Part shown: positions 1 to 10,910 of the stretch, in pieces
Layout of the letters: every line of letters starts with the position of its first letter
Numbering within the stretch: position 1 is the stretch's first letter
DNA from: Deinandra increscens subsp. villosa
Lineage: Eukaryota; Streptophyta; Magnoliopsida; Asterales; Asteraceae
Length of the DNA stretch: 64,000 bases
Direction of reading: 5' to 3'
Assembly: GCA_039602395.1 (NCBI GenBank)
Contig: JBCNJP010000010.1
Location: forward strand, 38,325,874-38,389,873
Position numbers and translations under genes: made by a program
The notes under the pieces: generated by a model
Databases searched by the model: none
What the model was told of the DNA's origin: nothing
The model's input: the letters and a program-made list of their open reading frames with translations, nothing else

Positions 1-957
1 GGATATGTTAAGGTATTGATTATATTTGCTTTGACCAGTGTACCCCACACTATCAGACATACTCAGATATGTTTTTGCTTATCACACTTTTGTGATTTCA
101 CTTGTGATGTAACACATAGTGATCGTATACATGATATAGTCAACCATGTTCCATCCAAAAAGAAATAAGAACGTTAAATCATCTACCTTAAGGTCGATCT
201 TTCGATACGCAGATAAGGTCTCGGATTTAACAAAATAAGAAAATAAAAACATGTAGAAATTATATAACCCAACAACAATCAGGTCAGTACTCTCGTACAC
301 ACAGAGAAAGTCCGATGAGTTATACGAAACACCAAAGAAAATAAAGCAGAACCTCAAACGAAAAACAGTCAGGTCGATCTTTCGATACGCAAAGAACGTC
401 CCATCGTTTGAGAAAATAAGAAAATCAAACAAGTTTAAATCTTTGCAAAATGAACACATTTATACACAGTGACTTCTCATTTATTTTTCACATATCTTTT
501 TCTTGATATATCTTAAGATACGCATCAAGATGTTGTCCACTAGATCAAGCATCAGATTTAATATATATCACATTCGTATACTTTCTGATTTGCCGAGCCT
601 ATCTAGCACATCGAACAATGGTCTTACGGCTTTTTCACTTACTTTATCCATAAGTCAGACGATATAAGCTCTAATATTAGATTTTCATTTTCACTTAATT
701 TCTCATTTTTCAATGTATTAAATTTTTGCATTTTTCAATGTTTATGGATTTTCAAATTTCCCCCCCCTAAAAATGACAAACTCTATTTTTAGATTTTCAT
801 TTTTAACATCTGAAAAAAAAACACACTATTTTTGTATTTTCAAAACCAAACTCTCTCTCAAACTGAGACGGAGTGAAAAATAAATCAGAAATTGATCAAC
901 CAACATGAATACTAACATTTTAGCATTTTGAAAACCAAATTGATATAAAAAATCAAT
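1..957 (-). other. Non-coding tail downstream of the minus-strand gag
   Basis: AT-rich sequence that would lie 3' of the gag pseudogene at 958-4127. I looked for a protease DSG motif, an integrase or a reverse transcriptase on the minus strand and saw none, so pol is either absent or lies beyond the window edge. The only structure I see is a 90-bp tandem array at 191-460. Element assignment is by adjacency only. Confidence 0.4.
191..460. repeat. Three-unit tandem repeat, period 90 bp
   Basis: Units begin at 191, 281 and 371. Each opens with AGGTC followed by a divergent block. Units 1 and 3 share the 20-base opening AGGTCGATCTTTCGATACGC, while unit 2 has a variant of it. The tails share AAAATAAGAAAAT-like stretches. 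On the minus strand the repeat reads through as a weakly repeated peptide containing AYRKIDL, but no real protein is implied. Confidence 0.6.
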
Positions 958-3900
958 TTAAGTTATCACAGATATTTCACAATCACCAATTTTCCAATCA
1001 CCGATAGGTCTGACACCAAATAAAACATTAGTCGCTATGGGATCGACCCGATTCAACAGCGTCGGGTCGCCAGTTTCTTCCACATAGTCAGAGTTGGCCT
1101 TGGAAATAACCTTTGGTTTCCATATCTTTAAGGATTTTGATTTTTGATTAGAACCAGAATCAGTATCAACTGGCATACTTGATTTAGACCAAGACGGCTT
1201 ACAGGTTGATTTGACTTTTGGAGACCATGGTTAATAAAAAATCTGACCTTTGTTATCCACATATTTAGCAGTGTTGTTAATATATGCAGTCGTCGGACAA
1301 TCAGCAGCAAGATGGCCAGGTTGACGACATGCATAACAAAGTCTTTCTCGAAATTTGAAAATATTTGAAAAATACTTTGAATTTTGAAAACCGGAAGAAT
1401 GATCAGAATCAAAGTTATAAAAAAATCATCATAGGAATCATACCTAGGAGATGGACTCCTTGAAGATGATGACCCTCCAGAATAATAAGATTTTTCCTTC
1501 GGAGTAAGTGATTTCTTTGGAACCTTAACTTTGGGAATCTTTGCGGCTTTTTCTGGCTTCTTAGCTTGAACTAGTGCTTACTTGACCTCATAACCCAATC
1601 CTTTGTTCTTATAACCTGGGATATTTGATGAACTTATAGAAGAACTAGAAGCTTTTCTCCCCTTAGCTTCTTTAGTGAATTTAGCTTTGATGTCTTTCAA
1701 AGATTTTTCTTCTTTAGTTGCAGACGAAGTACTTGAGGCAACTTTATCAAAACTCTGTTCATTTTCCAAAAGAATAGACTTTGAATAGAACTTCGGAGCT
1801 TCACCCAATGGTTTTTTCTTTTTCTCAGACTTTGATTTCTTCTTCTTTGCTGGAGTGGCAAACTTTGAATAATCATGTAATTCATCTTTAGAATCCAGCA
1901 GAGCAAATGTAAATTCAGATAAATTTATCGGTTGAGGAACCATGTGAATATCATTCTTTATAGAACTATCTTCACTCCGATCCTGTTTATATAAAAAATT
2001 CACTAATGTTGGCAATAAATTGCAATTCTTCACTTACCTTTTTAACTCCAAAATTTCCAACTTCAATTCAGAGATTTTCTGTTGAGCATCGAACACCTCT
2101 TTTTGTGATTTGATGAACTTATCATTGAGGTCATCATACTCATACGTTTGCAACTTTCGGATATCATATTTAGCAAAAAGTTCTTCGGTAACATGTTCCC
2201 ACTTCTTTATGTATATGTCCACATCCTTTGTTAAGACTTCATTCTTATCGCGAAGAAGAGCATTCGAATCTTAAAGTGTAGACACCTTTGTTTGAAGTTT
2301 TTCAATTGTAGCAGAAGATTCAACAACAAGTACATTCGCTTGTTCATACTTTTGTTGAACTGGATAACTCTTTTCAAACAAAACCTCAAAATCCTCAGCT
2401 ACTTCTTTAGCCTCAGCTTTGGCCTTCTCACATTCTTCAAACACTTCATTCTTTTCTTTCAACACAATTTCATGAACATGAACCAATTCATAATACTTTT
2501 TTCTGAAATTTTTCCAATTCTTTCTTGAGTATCACAACTTCTTCAGACAATAATTCAGAACCTTTTTCAAGATTGACATTCTTTTTACCCAACCTTACAC
2601 ATTAAGACATTTTAATTCTTCAACTTTTTGACTTTCATTCACTTAACTTGAACGTCATCATCAATGATACTTTGGAACCTGAATCAGAATCAATTAATAT
2701 ACTATCATCATCATGACGAGTTGTCAAACCAACAGTAATAGGAGCATGTGACAGTTTTATAACATCCGAATCTGCATTCCAAGCAAATTCATCTGGATGC
2801 CAAAATATATATGTCATTTTGTTATCAACAAAATCTAATACTGTTTGATCTTTTTGATCTTTTTGATCTTCTTTTGGTGAATGCACAACCAAATGAGCAA
2901 GTTGACCAGACTGCAATTTATTATCAATTGAACTTGGACATTCACGTGAAAAATGTCCATATACAGAACATTTGTAATACTTATCCTTCGACTTATCCAA
3001 TCCAATTTTACCATCCTAATTCAATATCTTCTTACCATTTCTGCTAAAAAATTTATTCGTTTTATGAACCAACATAGCATACTGCCAATTCAGATCCATT
3101 TCTTCCAAATGATCATAATCTATCTCATCGTAGTTTTCATTTTTCAATTCAGCATTACTCACAGAACCAGTGATAACACCAAAATATAAAGATACCAATG
3201 CAGACATTAAAGCCATATAATCATCGGTAGTTTGAGCAGATAAATCATTTTGAGTTGAAGAACTAGGAATTGAAACAGTACAACCAGCAGAATAATCAGA
3301 ATATTCATATTTACCTGCAATGAATGCTGTAGGAGGTGCGAAACAAAGAATATTAGACTTCAAAACATTAATTGTTGAATCATTTCTCCATGATATACCG
3401 CAGGATTTTGAATTTGTGGCGGAAGTGATTTATTTACCATTAACTCCAAATCCCTTGCTTGAATTCTTTGAATCAGATAATTAAATGACAACCCGAATAT
3501 TCTTTATCATGAGTGATCATCATCACATAATTCTCTCATTTCGCAGGTAAAGCCTCCAAAATCTCTTCTTTCATATCAGCTTCTTCTTTTGTAAGACTCA
3601 CCAGACGCATTTCACTCATTAAATGGGCAAACCTTTCAACCAGATTTGGAATTGATTCATTTTGATAATGCTTGAAACCATCAAATTCCTTCTTCAAAAC
3701 CTTTTGTGGACTTTTCTTATATTTGTCATTGCCTTCACATCTCTTTTCCAATGCATCCCATAAACTCTTTAATGTATAATTACCAAAAAATTGATGTAGT
3801 ACCATATGCATTTTTCTCAGCTTGATATGCTTTCTTTTGTTCAGAAGAAAGTTTTCTTTGTATAATCGGCTCCCCAGTTTCATCTTTAGGATAGACATAT

Positions 3901-4127
3901 TGATCAGTGAATGAAAACCACATATCAATATCATTCGTGTCCACGTACGCTTCAAACCGATTAACCCAACTATGATAATTTTCCAATTTTAGCAATTTGG
4001 GAACTTTCTGACTTGTACCAATTTTATTATCATAGTTCATCATTGTTTGCATCGTAGCTTGCATTAAATTCTGAATTGCTGCAAACGCTTGAAAATCACT
4101 CATCTCTTTCAAAAACTTATATCCCAA
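958..4127 (-). pseudogene. gag: Sirevirus-like copia gag, degenerate (element A)
   Basis: Capsid/nucleocapsid polyprotein of a Ty1/copia element, broken by frameshifts and stops. It starts at the ATG at 4127, where the opening region contains GTSQKVPKLLKLENYHSW. The central block has LWDALEKRCEGNDKYKKS. The first zinc knuckle (2938-2979) reads YYKCSVYGHFSREC: its first Cys has become Tyr, so it should no longer bind zinc normally. Next come lysine/glutamate-rich coiled-coil segments (about 2034-2486), a basic region (1578-2033) and a second, intact knuckle CYACRQPGHLAADC (1297-1338). About 1,056 codons span the locus, close to the 1,086 of the gag at 44761-48021, which has the same knuckle, coiled coil, knuckle order. 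No pol follows in the window. Product identity is firm; the Sirevirus placement is inference. Confidence 0.8.
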
Positions 4128-4314
4128 AACTTCAAACTAAAAAATGAAGGTCTTAGAAGCGGATTTTGGGGGTCAAAATGAATGGTACTCTCCGTTAGGC
4201 TAGTAAAAGTGTAGATCTCGTCGAGACGGTCATTTTGGTGGGTATTAACTCTTTACGGTTCTCAAGTTATGCCAGTTTTCGTGAAACCTTCCAAAAAACC
4301 CGATTACTATTTAC

Positions 4315-4576
4315 CCGAACGTAATCCGAACCTCAACCGAACTTGACTTCGGATGACCTTAGCCAAATCTTAGCCGAATTTTAGCCGAACTTGACTTCGG
4401 ATGGGCGAACTGAAACCGAACCAGATATTGCCGAACCGTAACCGATCTTAGTAAAAACCAGCCGAACCTTAACCGAACTATATCCAAACCGAACTTCGTT
4501 TGAGAGAATAGCCGAACTAGATCCAAACTAGAGTTCGGAGCGGTTATTTTGCCGAACCCTCAGATCCTAGCCGAAC
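4315..4576 (-). repeat. CCGAAC motif cluster in the gag leader of element A
   Basis: Between the primer site and gag there are about twelve copies of CCGAAC (GTTCGG on the coding strand), for example at 4315, 4326, 4337, 4385, 4416, 4431, 4462, 4472, 4489, 4511, 4551 and 4570. Several CTTCGG variants are mixed in. The plus-strand relative at 6828-7055 has the same motif in the same leader position, so this is a family feature and not chance composition. Confidence 0.75.
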
Positions 4577-4811
4577 TGAAAACAAACCAAAACCATTTTG
4601 ACAAAACTTTCGCGATTTTCAGTGTTTTTGGGTGAGACTTTCGACTGGAATTCAAGTAAACTCAATAGAAACAGTCTAGGAGAAGATTTTTCATCAAAAG
4701 CACACTCAAGATGATCAAATGAACCAAAACTTGATGAGATTTTGTAAAAATCCAAAAATTTTGACTCAAAAGCTGAAAAACAAAGATTTCCAATTAGTAG
4801 AGAGAACCAAA

Positions 4812-4824
4812 TGCTCTGATACCA
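4812..4824 (-). promoter_or_regulatory. Primer binding site, initiator-Met tRNA (element A)
   Basis: On the minus strand the 13 bases read TGGTATCAGAGCA, two bases inside the LTR edge at 4827. This is the standard copia primer site complementary to the 3' end of initiator methionyl-tRNA. It fixes the element's orientation as minus. Confidence 0.9.
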
Positions 4825-4826
4825 CT

Positions 4827-5164
4827 TGAAATTGCGTGAGCGGTGGATCGTCTACATGGTCATATCGAAATCAATGTTTAAACGAGTGAACACGAGAGTA
4901 AATACAAAGAAACTTGTATTAGACCACAGAAAAACACCACAGAGTACACATACGAGATATGACCAAGAAGTCCTAATTACTATACAAGACGTGCTATTTA
5001 TAGATGAACATCAAAGAACAAAACCTGATCAGCCGAACTTCAGTTCGGACAAGGTTCGTGTGATGTTCGAACTGGAGTTCACCTATAGTTAGGATCACAT
5101 CCAACTTGCAACTCTTGTCTTGTATTTGATACTTCACATGACGAACAAGAACCATGTATCAACA
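4827..5164 (-). repeat. 5' LTR of element A (338 bp)
   Basis: On the minus strand the LTR starts TGTTGATACATGG at 5164 and ends in CA at 4827-4828, next to the primer site. A TATA-like box (TATAAAT on the minus strand) lies at 4995-5001. A near-palindrome, CCGAACT-TC-AGTTCGG, lies at 5033-5048. Its inner edge (GTGAGCGGTGGATC) matches the solo LTR at 11674 and the reverse complement of the LTR edge at 6510. The right edge sits inside another gag (5165-6186). The left LTR is outside the window. Confidence 0.8.
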
Positions 5165-6186
5165 TCTTGTGAACATAATTCACAAGTAGATTCATAACCA
5201 CTTACTTCAGAATCAGAATCACTTATTTCAACTTTCACATTTTCCATCAATGCTATATGTGAATCTCTAGTGAAACTAGATTCAGACATAGTCTCCATGC
5301 TACTATCATTTGCTTGAGAATGACACACAAAAGCCGATTCATCCGGAAAATGTTTTGACTAATCCATACCTTCATTAAGTGAAGACACCATAGCTATTGT
5401 TTCTTTATTGTGAACATGCCTATCCGAATTGGACTTTTCAGATGACGATTGATTACATTCACGAGCAAAATGTCCGAATTTCGAACATTTGAAACATTCA
5501 AGCTTTGACTTATCTAAACCAAGTTTTTCCCCTTGAATAATAGATTTCTTTCCATGTTTCTTCATAAATCTTCTTCCTCTTTCAATTATCATAGCAAACT
5601 GCCAATCCAAATCTAACTTATTCAACTGATTATCATCCAGCTGATGTAAGTCGTCTCTAAACAAACCAGCTTTACCAATTTGACTAAATATTGACCCAGA
5701 AGAAGATGATATGAAAGTAGAGAACAATGCAACTAAATCTTCAGCTGTTTTAACAGGAATAGAACTATTTGTTGATTTATCAGGAATTGTAAAACTACAA
5801 CCTGAAGAATAACCAGAATTATCATACTTTCTAGCAAGAAAAGATGTTGGAGTTCGAATTAAGCTTGAACTAGGTTTTCACTTGGCTTTAGCATTCACGG
5901 TAGCAGAATTCTCTCCAAAGTATAATTCAGGATTCCGAACAGAAGGACTTGCTAACTTTTTCACAATCATTTCCATTTCACGAGCTTGTAATTTTTGTCA
6001 ATTGATTGAATGTCCAACTTGAGTAACTTGGATCATTAGTTAACATCATAACATAATTTTCCCATTTATCCGGTAAGGCTTCCAAAAACTTCTCTTTCAA
6101 TTCATCATCCGCCTTTTCAACTTGTACAATTTCAAGTTCATTTAAAAAATGTGAAAACCTTGCGATCAAGTCCGACACTTCTCATC
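5165..6186 (-). pseudogene. gag: Sirevirus-like copia gag, partial (element C)
   Basis: A minus-strand gag fragment of another copy in the same broad family, cut at its downstream side by the LTR of element A. It includes a segment with MSDLIARFSHFLNELEIVQ (5978-6178), the block LDLDWQFAMIIERGRRFMKK and an intact zinc knuckle CFKCSKFGHFAREC at 5455-5496. An acidic Ser/Asp/Glu stretch follows (SDSDSEVSGYE), and the reading frame then runs into the LTR at 5164. The N-terminal part is missing at about 6186, where the plus-strand LTR of element B starts. Frameshifts separate the pieces. The rest of gag and pol would lie left of the window if element A inserted here (inference). Confidence 0.75.
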
Positions 6187-6189
6187 AAA

Positions 6190-6510
6190 ACAAGACGATG
6201 AAAGTTCAAGACAAAGTTCAAGCTACTAGGCGAACTGGATCCGAACTGTAGTTCGGATCCAGGTGAACTGGCAGTTCGCCCAGGGTTCGCCCAGTAGAGA
6301 ATAAATAGAACTTTTATCTTTGTATTCGAGGACTAAGCATATGAGATCAAGTGTTAAGTGTGTGTTTACCACGGTGTTTCTCTGAGTCTGTTTTCTGAGT
6401 GTTTACTGATTGTAATTGTTCGTTTGATATCAATAAAACAATCACTTTAATTACGTTTCTCGTCTGATATAGCTAGATTTAGTAGTCGATCCAATGCTCA
6501 CGAACTTTCA
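6190..6510 (+). repeat. 5' LTR of element B (about 320 bp)
   Basis: The right edge is firm: ACTTTCA ending at 6510, just before the primer site. The left edge is uncertain, between about 6186 and 6199, where minus-strand gag homology ends. A 28-bp palindrome lies at 6235-6262, with arms CTGGATCCGAACT and its reverse complement around a GT centre. A TATA-like ATAAATAG lies at 6301-6308. The last 30 bases are the reverse complement of the inner edges of the LTRs at 4827 and 11674, so all three are one family. Confidence 0.7.
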
Positions 6511-6512
6511 AG

Positions 6513-6525
6513 TGGTATCAGAGCT
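6513..6525 (+). promoter_or_regulatory. Primer binding site, initiator-Met tRNA (element B)
   Basis: TGGTATCAGAGCT lies two bases after the LTR edge at 6510. It shows that element B runs on the plus strand, opposite to element A. Confidence 0.9.
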
Positions 6526-6827
6526 TTCTAGTTCACTCTACTGATCTGTGGTTTGCTATTTTTGGAGTTTTTGAAACAAATTGTTTCGTTTTTAAAAAAT
6601 TTAGAGAGTTTTTGCAAGTTTTGAATCATTTCTGAGTTGTTTTTGGTGCAAAATGTGTTCCTAAATCATTTTTCTAGTCTACTGCTAAAAATCTCATCAA
6701 AATCTGTCCAAAATTGAGTGTTTTGAGCGAAAATGTTCTGTTTGAAAATAACCATTGTCCGAACCTAGAGTTTGCCTCAGTAACTGCTCCGAAGTCAAGT
6801 ACGCCTGAAATGTTTCAGTTTATTTCT

Positions 6828-7055
6828 GTTCGGATAGGGTTCGGCTTGTGTTCGCTTTGTCCGAAGTCGAGTTTGCCTAAGTTTGTTCAAGTTCGTTTAA
6901 GAAGTTCTGTTTGGTCGAAGTTCGGTTCAGACGGACACAGAGTTTGGCAAGTTTTTCAGTTCGGAAGGGTTCGGTTTTCGTTCGGATAAAGAATTTTGAG
7001 TTCGGTTTAGTTCGGAAAGGTTCGGCTAAGGGTTTGAGTTCGTGTAAGGTTCGGA
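6828..7055 (+). repeat. GTTCGG motif cluster in the gag leader of element B
   Basis: About ten GTTCGG copies occur between 6828 and 7055 (for example 6828, 6839, 6920, 6959, 6969, 6980, 7000, 7010, 7020 and 7049), with TCCGAAG and GTTCGT variants among them. This is the same motif, strand sense and leader position as in element A (4315-4576). Confidence 0.75.
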
Positions 7056-7079
7056 CAACAGAATTTGAAATTTTTAAAG

Positions 7080-7945
7080 ATGTTGGAATTTTAAGATTTT
7101 ACCGCTATGCAAAATGTAATGCAAACCATGCTGAACTTTGATAACGAAATCGGAACAAGCCAGAAATTTCCCAAGTGGTTGAAGTTGGAGGATTACCAAA
7201 ACTGGAAGCAATGATTTTTTGCTTACATAAGCACGAATGATATCGATTTGTTGATTACGATTAAGAAGCTTTACACACATCCAACTGATCAAGGAGATTT
7301 CAAAGAAGTTCATACCTTTGATAATGCTAAAAGAAAACTATATGAGCTTGAGCAAAATGCTTTTGGTTATTTTATGATGGCATTACCCACTGAGTTGTTA
7401 CATCAATTTAGTACTTACAAGAAATCAAAGCAAGTGTGGGATGTGTTTTTAGCAAGGTGTGAGGGGAACGATCAATACAAGAGAAGTCGGAAGAAGGTGT
7501 TAAGCAAAGAATTTGATAATTTCCAACATTACGAGAATGAAAACATCATGGATCTTGTATCAATATTGTCACATCTAATTAGTGAATCAAAGATTATGGG
7601 TATTGAGAAAACGGATGAAGAATTGTAAGAGAAAATAATGGAGGCTTTACTAGAAAAATGGGAATATTATGTGTTATTACTTACACATGACAAATAATTT
7701 TCCACATTAACGTGTCATGATCTAACTGGTAAACTTCATGCCCGTGAGATGGAAATGATGAATTCTAACAAGTCAACGGCTAAATTGCAAAATTTGGAGT
7801 TGTATCATGGTGAAAATGTTGCTAGTATCACTGCTAAGGCTAAACCAAGTCTTAGTTCAGCTCCAACTACTGCTTTTATTGGAAGTATGTCTGGAGTTTT
7901 GGGTGATAATAATTCATCAAGAATTTGTAGCTTCACAATTACAGA
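7080..7945 (+). pseudogene. gag: Sirevirus-like copia gag, 5' part (element B)
   Basis: One reading frame from the ATG at 7080 to the CACTA insertion at 7946, interrupted by about four stop codons (one close to the start, then near 7211, 7626 and 7695). It contains GTSQKFPKWLKLEDYQNW, QVWDVFLARCEGNDQYKRS and FDNFQHYENENIMDLVS, all matching element A's gag in order. It stops before the first zinc knuckle, where the DNA transposon starts. The remainder may lie in the scaffold gap or have been lost. The plus-strand copia pol fragment at 34531-36128 is a candidate continuation (inference from strand and class). Confidence 0.8.
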
Positions 7946-9017
7946 CACTACGTCAAAAAGTGGCTTTGGCCACGATTTTTTTGATATCGCATAGCCAATG
8001 TTTTGTAAAAAACGTGGCCAAAGGTAAGAAATTATCGTTTTAGCCACATATATTTTGTACCCGTGGCCAAATATATAGCCTTTGGACCCTTTTAGCCACG
8101 TATTTTTTTGTTTATGTGACAACAACAATCAGTTGCAGTGGCTTTAGCCACTGTTTTACAAAAACATGTGGCACTATTTGTCACACTTAAAAAAGAGTGG
8201 CGAAATGCACCAAACGGCGACAGAATTTTTATGATTTTTTATTCGTTTGACCAAAAAGGAATGTATGGCCACGCTTAAATAATGTTGTGTGACGAAAGAG
8301 TAGATTTTATTACTTAGTAAATTAAAAGAAAACAAAACTATTAAGTATATATTATTTGTGGCTAAGTGTGAGCAATGGCCACGCTTTTTACTTAGTTATG
8401 TGGCTAAAAGCTAGTACATATGGCCACTGTTATTAGGTTGTGTGACTAAATATTAGATGACTAATGGTCACGGTAGGTTGTGAGTGACAAAAATCTATTA
8501 CCTATGGCCACATATATTAACCGTGACTAAATGGTAGGTTGTGAGTGACAAAATCTATTTTATGGTCACGGTAATATTAAATGCGTGGAGAAAAAGAGAA
8601 GATTTGTGTTTATATGTTTATCATTTTTTATTATCTTGTGATATGGCCACTCATATTAAACAATGGTTGCGTGACAAATTATGACAAATGGTCACGGTAT
8701 ATTAATTTAAGGTGGCTAAAAGAAGACAAACAGTCGACGGCGCTTGTAATCATGATTATTTCATTTACTTATCTCTGTATCAGTTTTCATCATCATCTCC
8801 ACCATGCCCCTTTTCTCCCAGTCTCTCTCTCTCTGTTTTTCGTCCATCATCGCCGGAAAAAAATGTGGAATTGGTGTCATCCGTATGTGGAAAACGGTAA
8901 GTTATCATCTTCACCACTGAAGTTCGATTGAAATTTTAGTCTCAGATTTGGTAATTTTTTCTTATGCAGGGAAAGATTGCGCTTTGTATCTCCTGGGAGC
9001 AGATTTTAAGTTATTGT
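7946..9017 (+). mobile_element. CACTA (En/Spm-like) DNA transposon, left end, runs into gap
   Basis: The element starts CACTACGTCAAAAAGTGGC at 7946, the CACTA terminal signature, exactly where the gag homology of element B ends. The 3 bp before it are AGA (candidate target duplication; the other end is not visible). The next 750 bp are packed with short subterminal repeats in both orientations, built on GTGGCCA / TGGCCAC / TGGTCACGG, as is usual for transposase-binding subterminal regions. A leader and the start of a spliced gene follow at 8863-9017. The right end is hidden in the 500-N gap. Confidence 0.75.
8863..9017 (+). CDS. Start of a two-exon gene inside the CACTA element, truncated by the gap
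   Basis: A CT-rich leader (8818-8840) precedes the ATG at 8863. Exon 1 (8863-8896) encodes MWNWCHPYVEN plus one base. A canonical GTAAGT donor follows at 8897, and a 73-nt intron ends in TTATGCAG at 8969. Exon 2 continues in frame (KDCALYLLGADFKLL) into the gap at 9018. The preserved frame across the junction supports a real exon pair. It could be the first exons of the transposon's own gene or a captured host gene. There is too little sequence to identify the product. Confidence 0.45.
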
Positions 9018-9517
9018 NNNNNNNNNNNNNNNNNNNNNNNNNNNNNNNNNNNNNNNNNNNNNNNNNNNNNNNNNNNNNNNNNNNNNNNNNNNNNNNNNNN
9101 NNNNNNNNNNNNNNNNNNNNNNNNNNNNNNNNNNNNNNNNNNNNNNNNNNNNNNNNNNNNNNNNNNNNNNNNNNNNNNNNNNNNNNNNNNNNNNNNNNNN
9201 NNNNNNNNNNNNNNNNNNNNNNNNNNNNNNNNNNNNNNNNNNNNNNNNNNNNNNNNNNNNNNNNNNNNNNNNNNNNNNNNNNNNNNNNNNNNNNNNNNNN
9301 NNNNNNNNNNNNNNNNNNNNNNNNNNNNNNNNNNNNNNNNNNNNNNNNNNNNNNNNNNNNNNNNNNNNNNNNNNNNNNNNNNNNNNNNNNNNNNNNNNNN
9401 NNNNNNNNNNNNNNNNNNNNNNNNNNNNNNNNNNNNNNNNNNNNNNNNNNNNNNNNNNNNNNNNNNNNNNNNNNNNNNNNNNNNNNNNNNNNNNNNNNNN
9501 NNNNNNNNNNNNNNNNN
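9018..9517. other. Scaffold gap, exactly 500 N
   Basis: The round length suggests a placeholder of unknown true size. The sequence on its right corresponds to a point about 365 bp before the 3' LTR in the related element at 26618-34530. The missing DNA therefore probably includes that tail, a 1.7-kb LTR and the other end of the CACTA element, well over 500 bp (inference). Confidence 0.9.
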
Positions 9518-10910
9518 GAATCCACATAATTATCACGAGGGCTTAAAGGGTAGGCTTTGGATTAGGGTTTGGATATGGGAAATGAAAATGTGAATAACAG
9601 TGTTTTCGAAGTTTATATAACTTTTTCAAAAAGAATATCTTAAATTAAGAGCCAATTGCTCTTTCTATTTAACCCGGGAGTATATTTTGTGACTCCCTTT
9701 ATTTAACAAACTCATAATTTTCTTTTAGACAATGATAAATAGCAATAGATTACAAACCCAGGATCCAACAGATCAACATCTAGCTTTATAAAATAGGAAA
9801 AAAAGTCAATGATTTGGAAATTTATAAAAGAGCCGCTTATTACAAAAATAAAGTTGAAAGAAAAAAAAAAGATAAGTTGTTTTTGCAAAAGGGGCTGAAT
9901 CTTTTTGCAAGAACGAGGGGGGGGGGGGGGTTCAACTGAAAAGGTTTTAGGCTTAAAGGGGTTAACTAGGGAAATTTTTATGGTGGAGTGAAGAAGAAAG
10001 GGTTGAGAAATACAAAATGGAGAAATCCTAGGTGCCTCAATCATTTAAAATATGCGATTCCTAATTTTGTCCATCTCAGGACGTATCGTTATGTAAAGTT
10101 CTATCTCTGCTGAATTAGCAGGTTTCAAAATTTAAGAAGAAACGAGCATGCTTATAGGTGATCATGCTATATTGGCTCAAATCCTCACTGAATATGGGGG
10201 AGGGTAAAATAAATTTGTTTTCTCTTGTCATAAAGAAATATTTCAACATTTATGAAAATTGTATTTAATTCAATGAAGTTTGAGGTTTTTGATAATTTGG
10301 AGGAAAAACTTTCACAAGTAACGTTCCTTAAAGGATAAATTTTTTTTGAAAATTTGAGTGATGTAAAAGCATGTTTTTAAAGAGTTTTGTGTAAGGCCTG
10401 AATATGGACAAGGAAAAGGTTTAAGTCCTCAAAAAATTTCCCAGTGTTTTCCTGTCCCCACACTTAAAATGAATATTGTCCTCAATGTGCCCGTACGTTA
10501 GCAAAAGAAGAACAATAAGCAATAAAAAATAGTTTTTGGTTAGGAAAAATCGGATAGAGTTTTCTTAGTAACCTGGCGTAGTTACCCATGGAATGACTTC
10601 CACGCGATGCAATGTGACCTCTCGGTCCCAAACATCATGTAAAAGTAGTCGGTTACCTGCTCATTTGCTCAATCAAAACATTAATACTAACATTAAACAT
10701 TATATTAGAATCTAACTAACTACTATAAATGTTTTTAAATTATATATTAACCATTCCAAGATCTAATGTTTAAAATGCAAATTGAAACATCTCAAAATAA
10801 TTCCTTCATAAAGGAATGTCCAAGCATCATCATCTCAAATCATCAAGTCATCAGAATATTCCTAAGTTACTTATTCAAGGCTTTCTAAGAGTTTCTTCTA
10901 CCCGAGCACC
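9518..10910 (-). other. 3' non-coding region of the minus Athila-like element
   Basis: Reverse-complement homolog of 31201-32450 in the plus-strand element. It includes a G14 run at 9917-9930 and a conserved polypurine-like motif at 10455-10465. No coding region is visible in it apart from the small ORF that begins just to its right (10911). Confidence 0.7.
10455..10485 (-). promoter_or_regulatory. Internal polypurine-like motif (AAGTGTGGGGA)
   Basis: On the minus strand GAGGACAATATTCATTTT is followed by AAGTGTGGGGACAGG. The same arrangement occurs at 31549-31579 (plus) and 59937-59967 (minus) in two other elements. It lies more than 1 kb upstream of the expected LTR, so it is not the terminal polypurine tract. 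Confidence 0.55.

Noticed and set aside
191..460. Possible CRISPR-like array
   Set aside because: Only three diverged units with no unique spacers, in plant nuclear DNA; an ordinary tandem repeat.
8948..9593. Open frames spanning the N run
   Set aside because: They consist of unknown bases; only the short spliced start at 8863-9017 has support.
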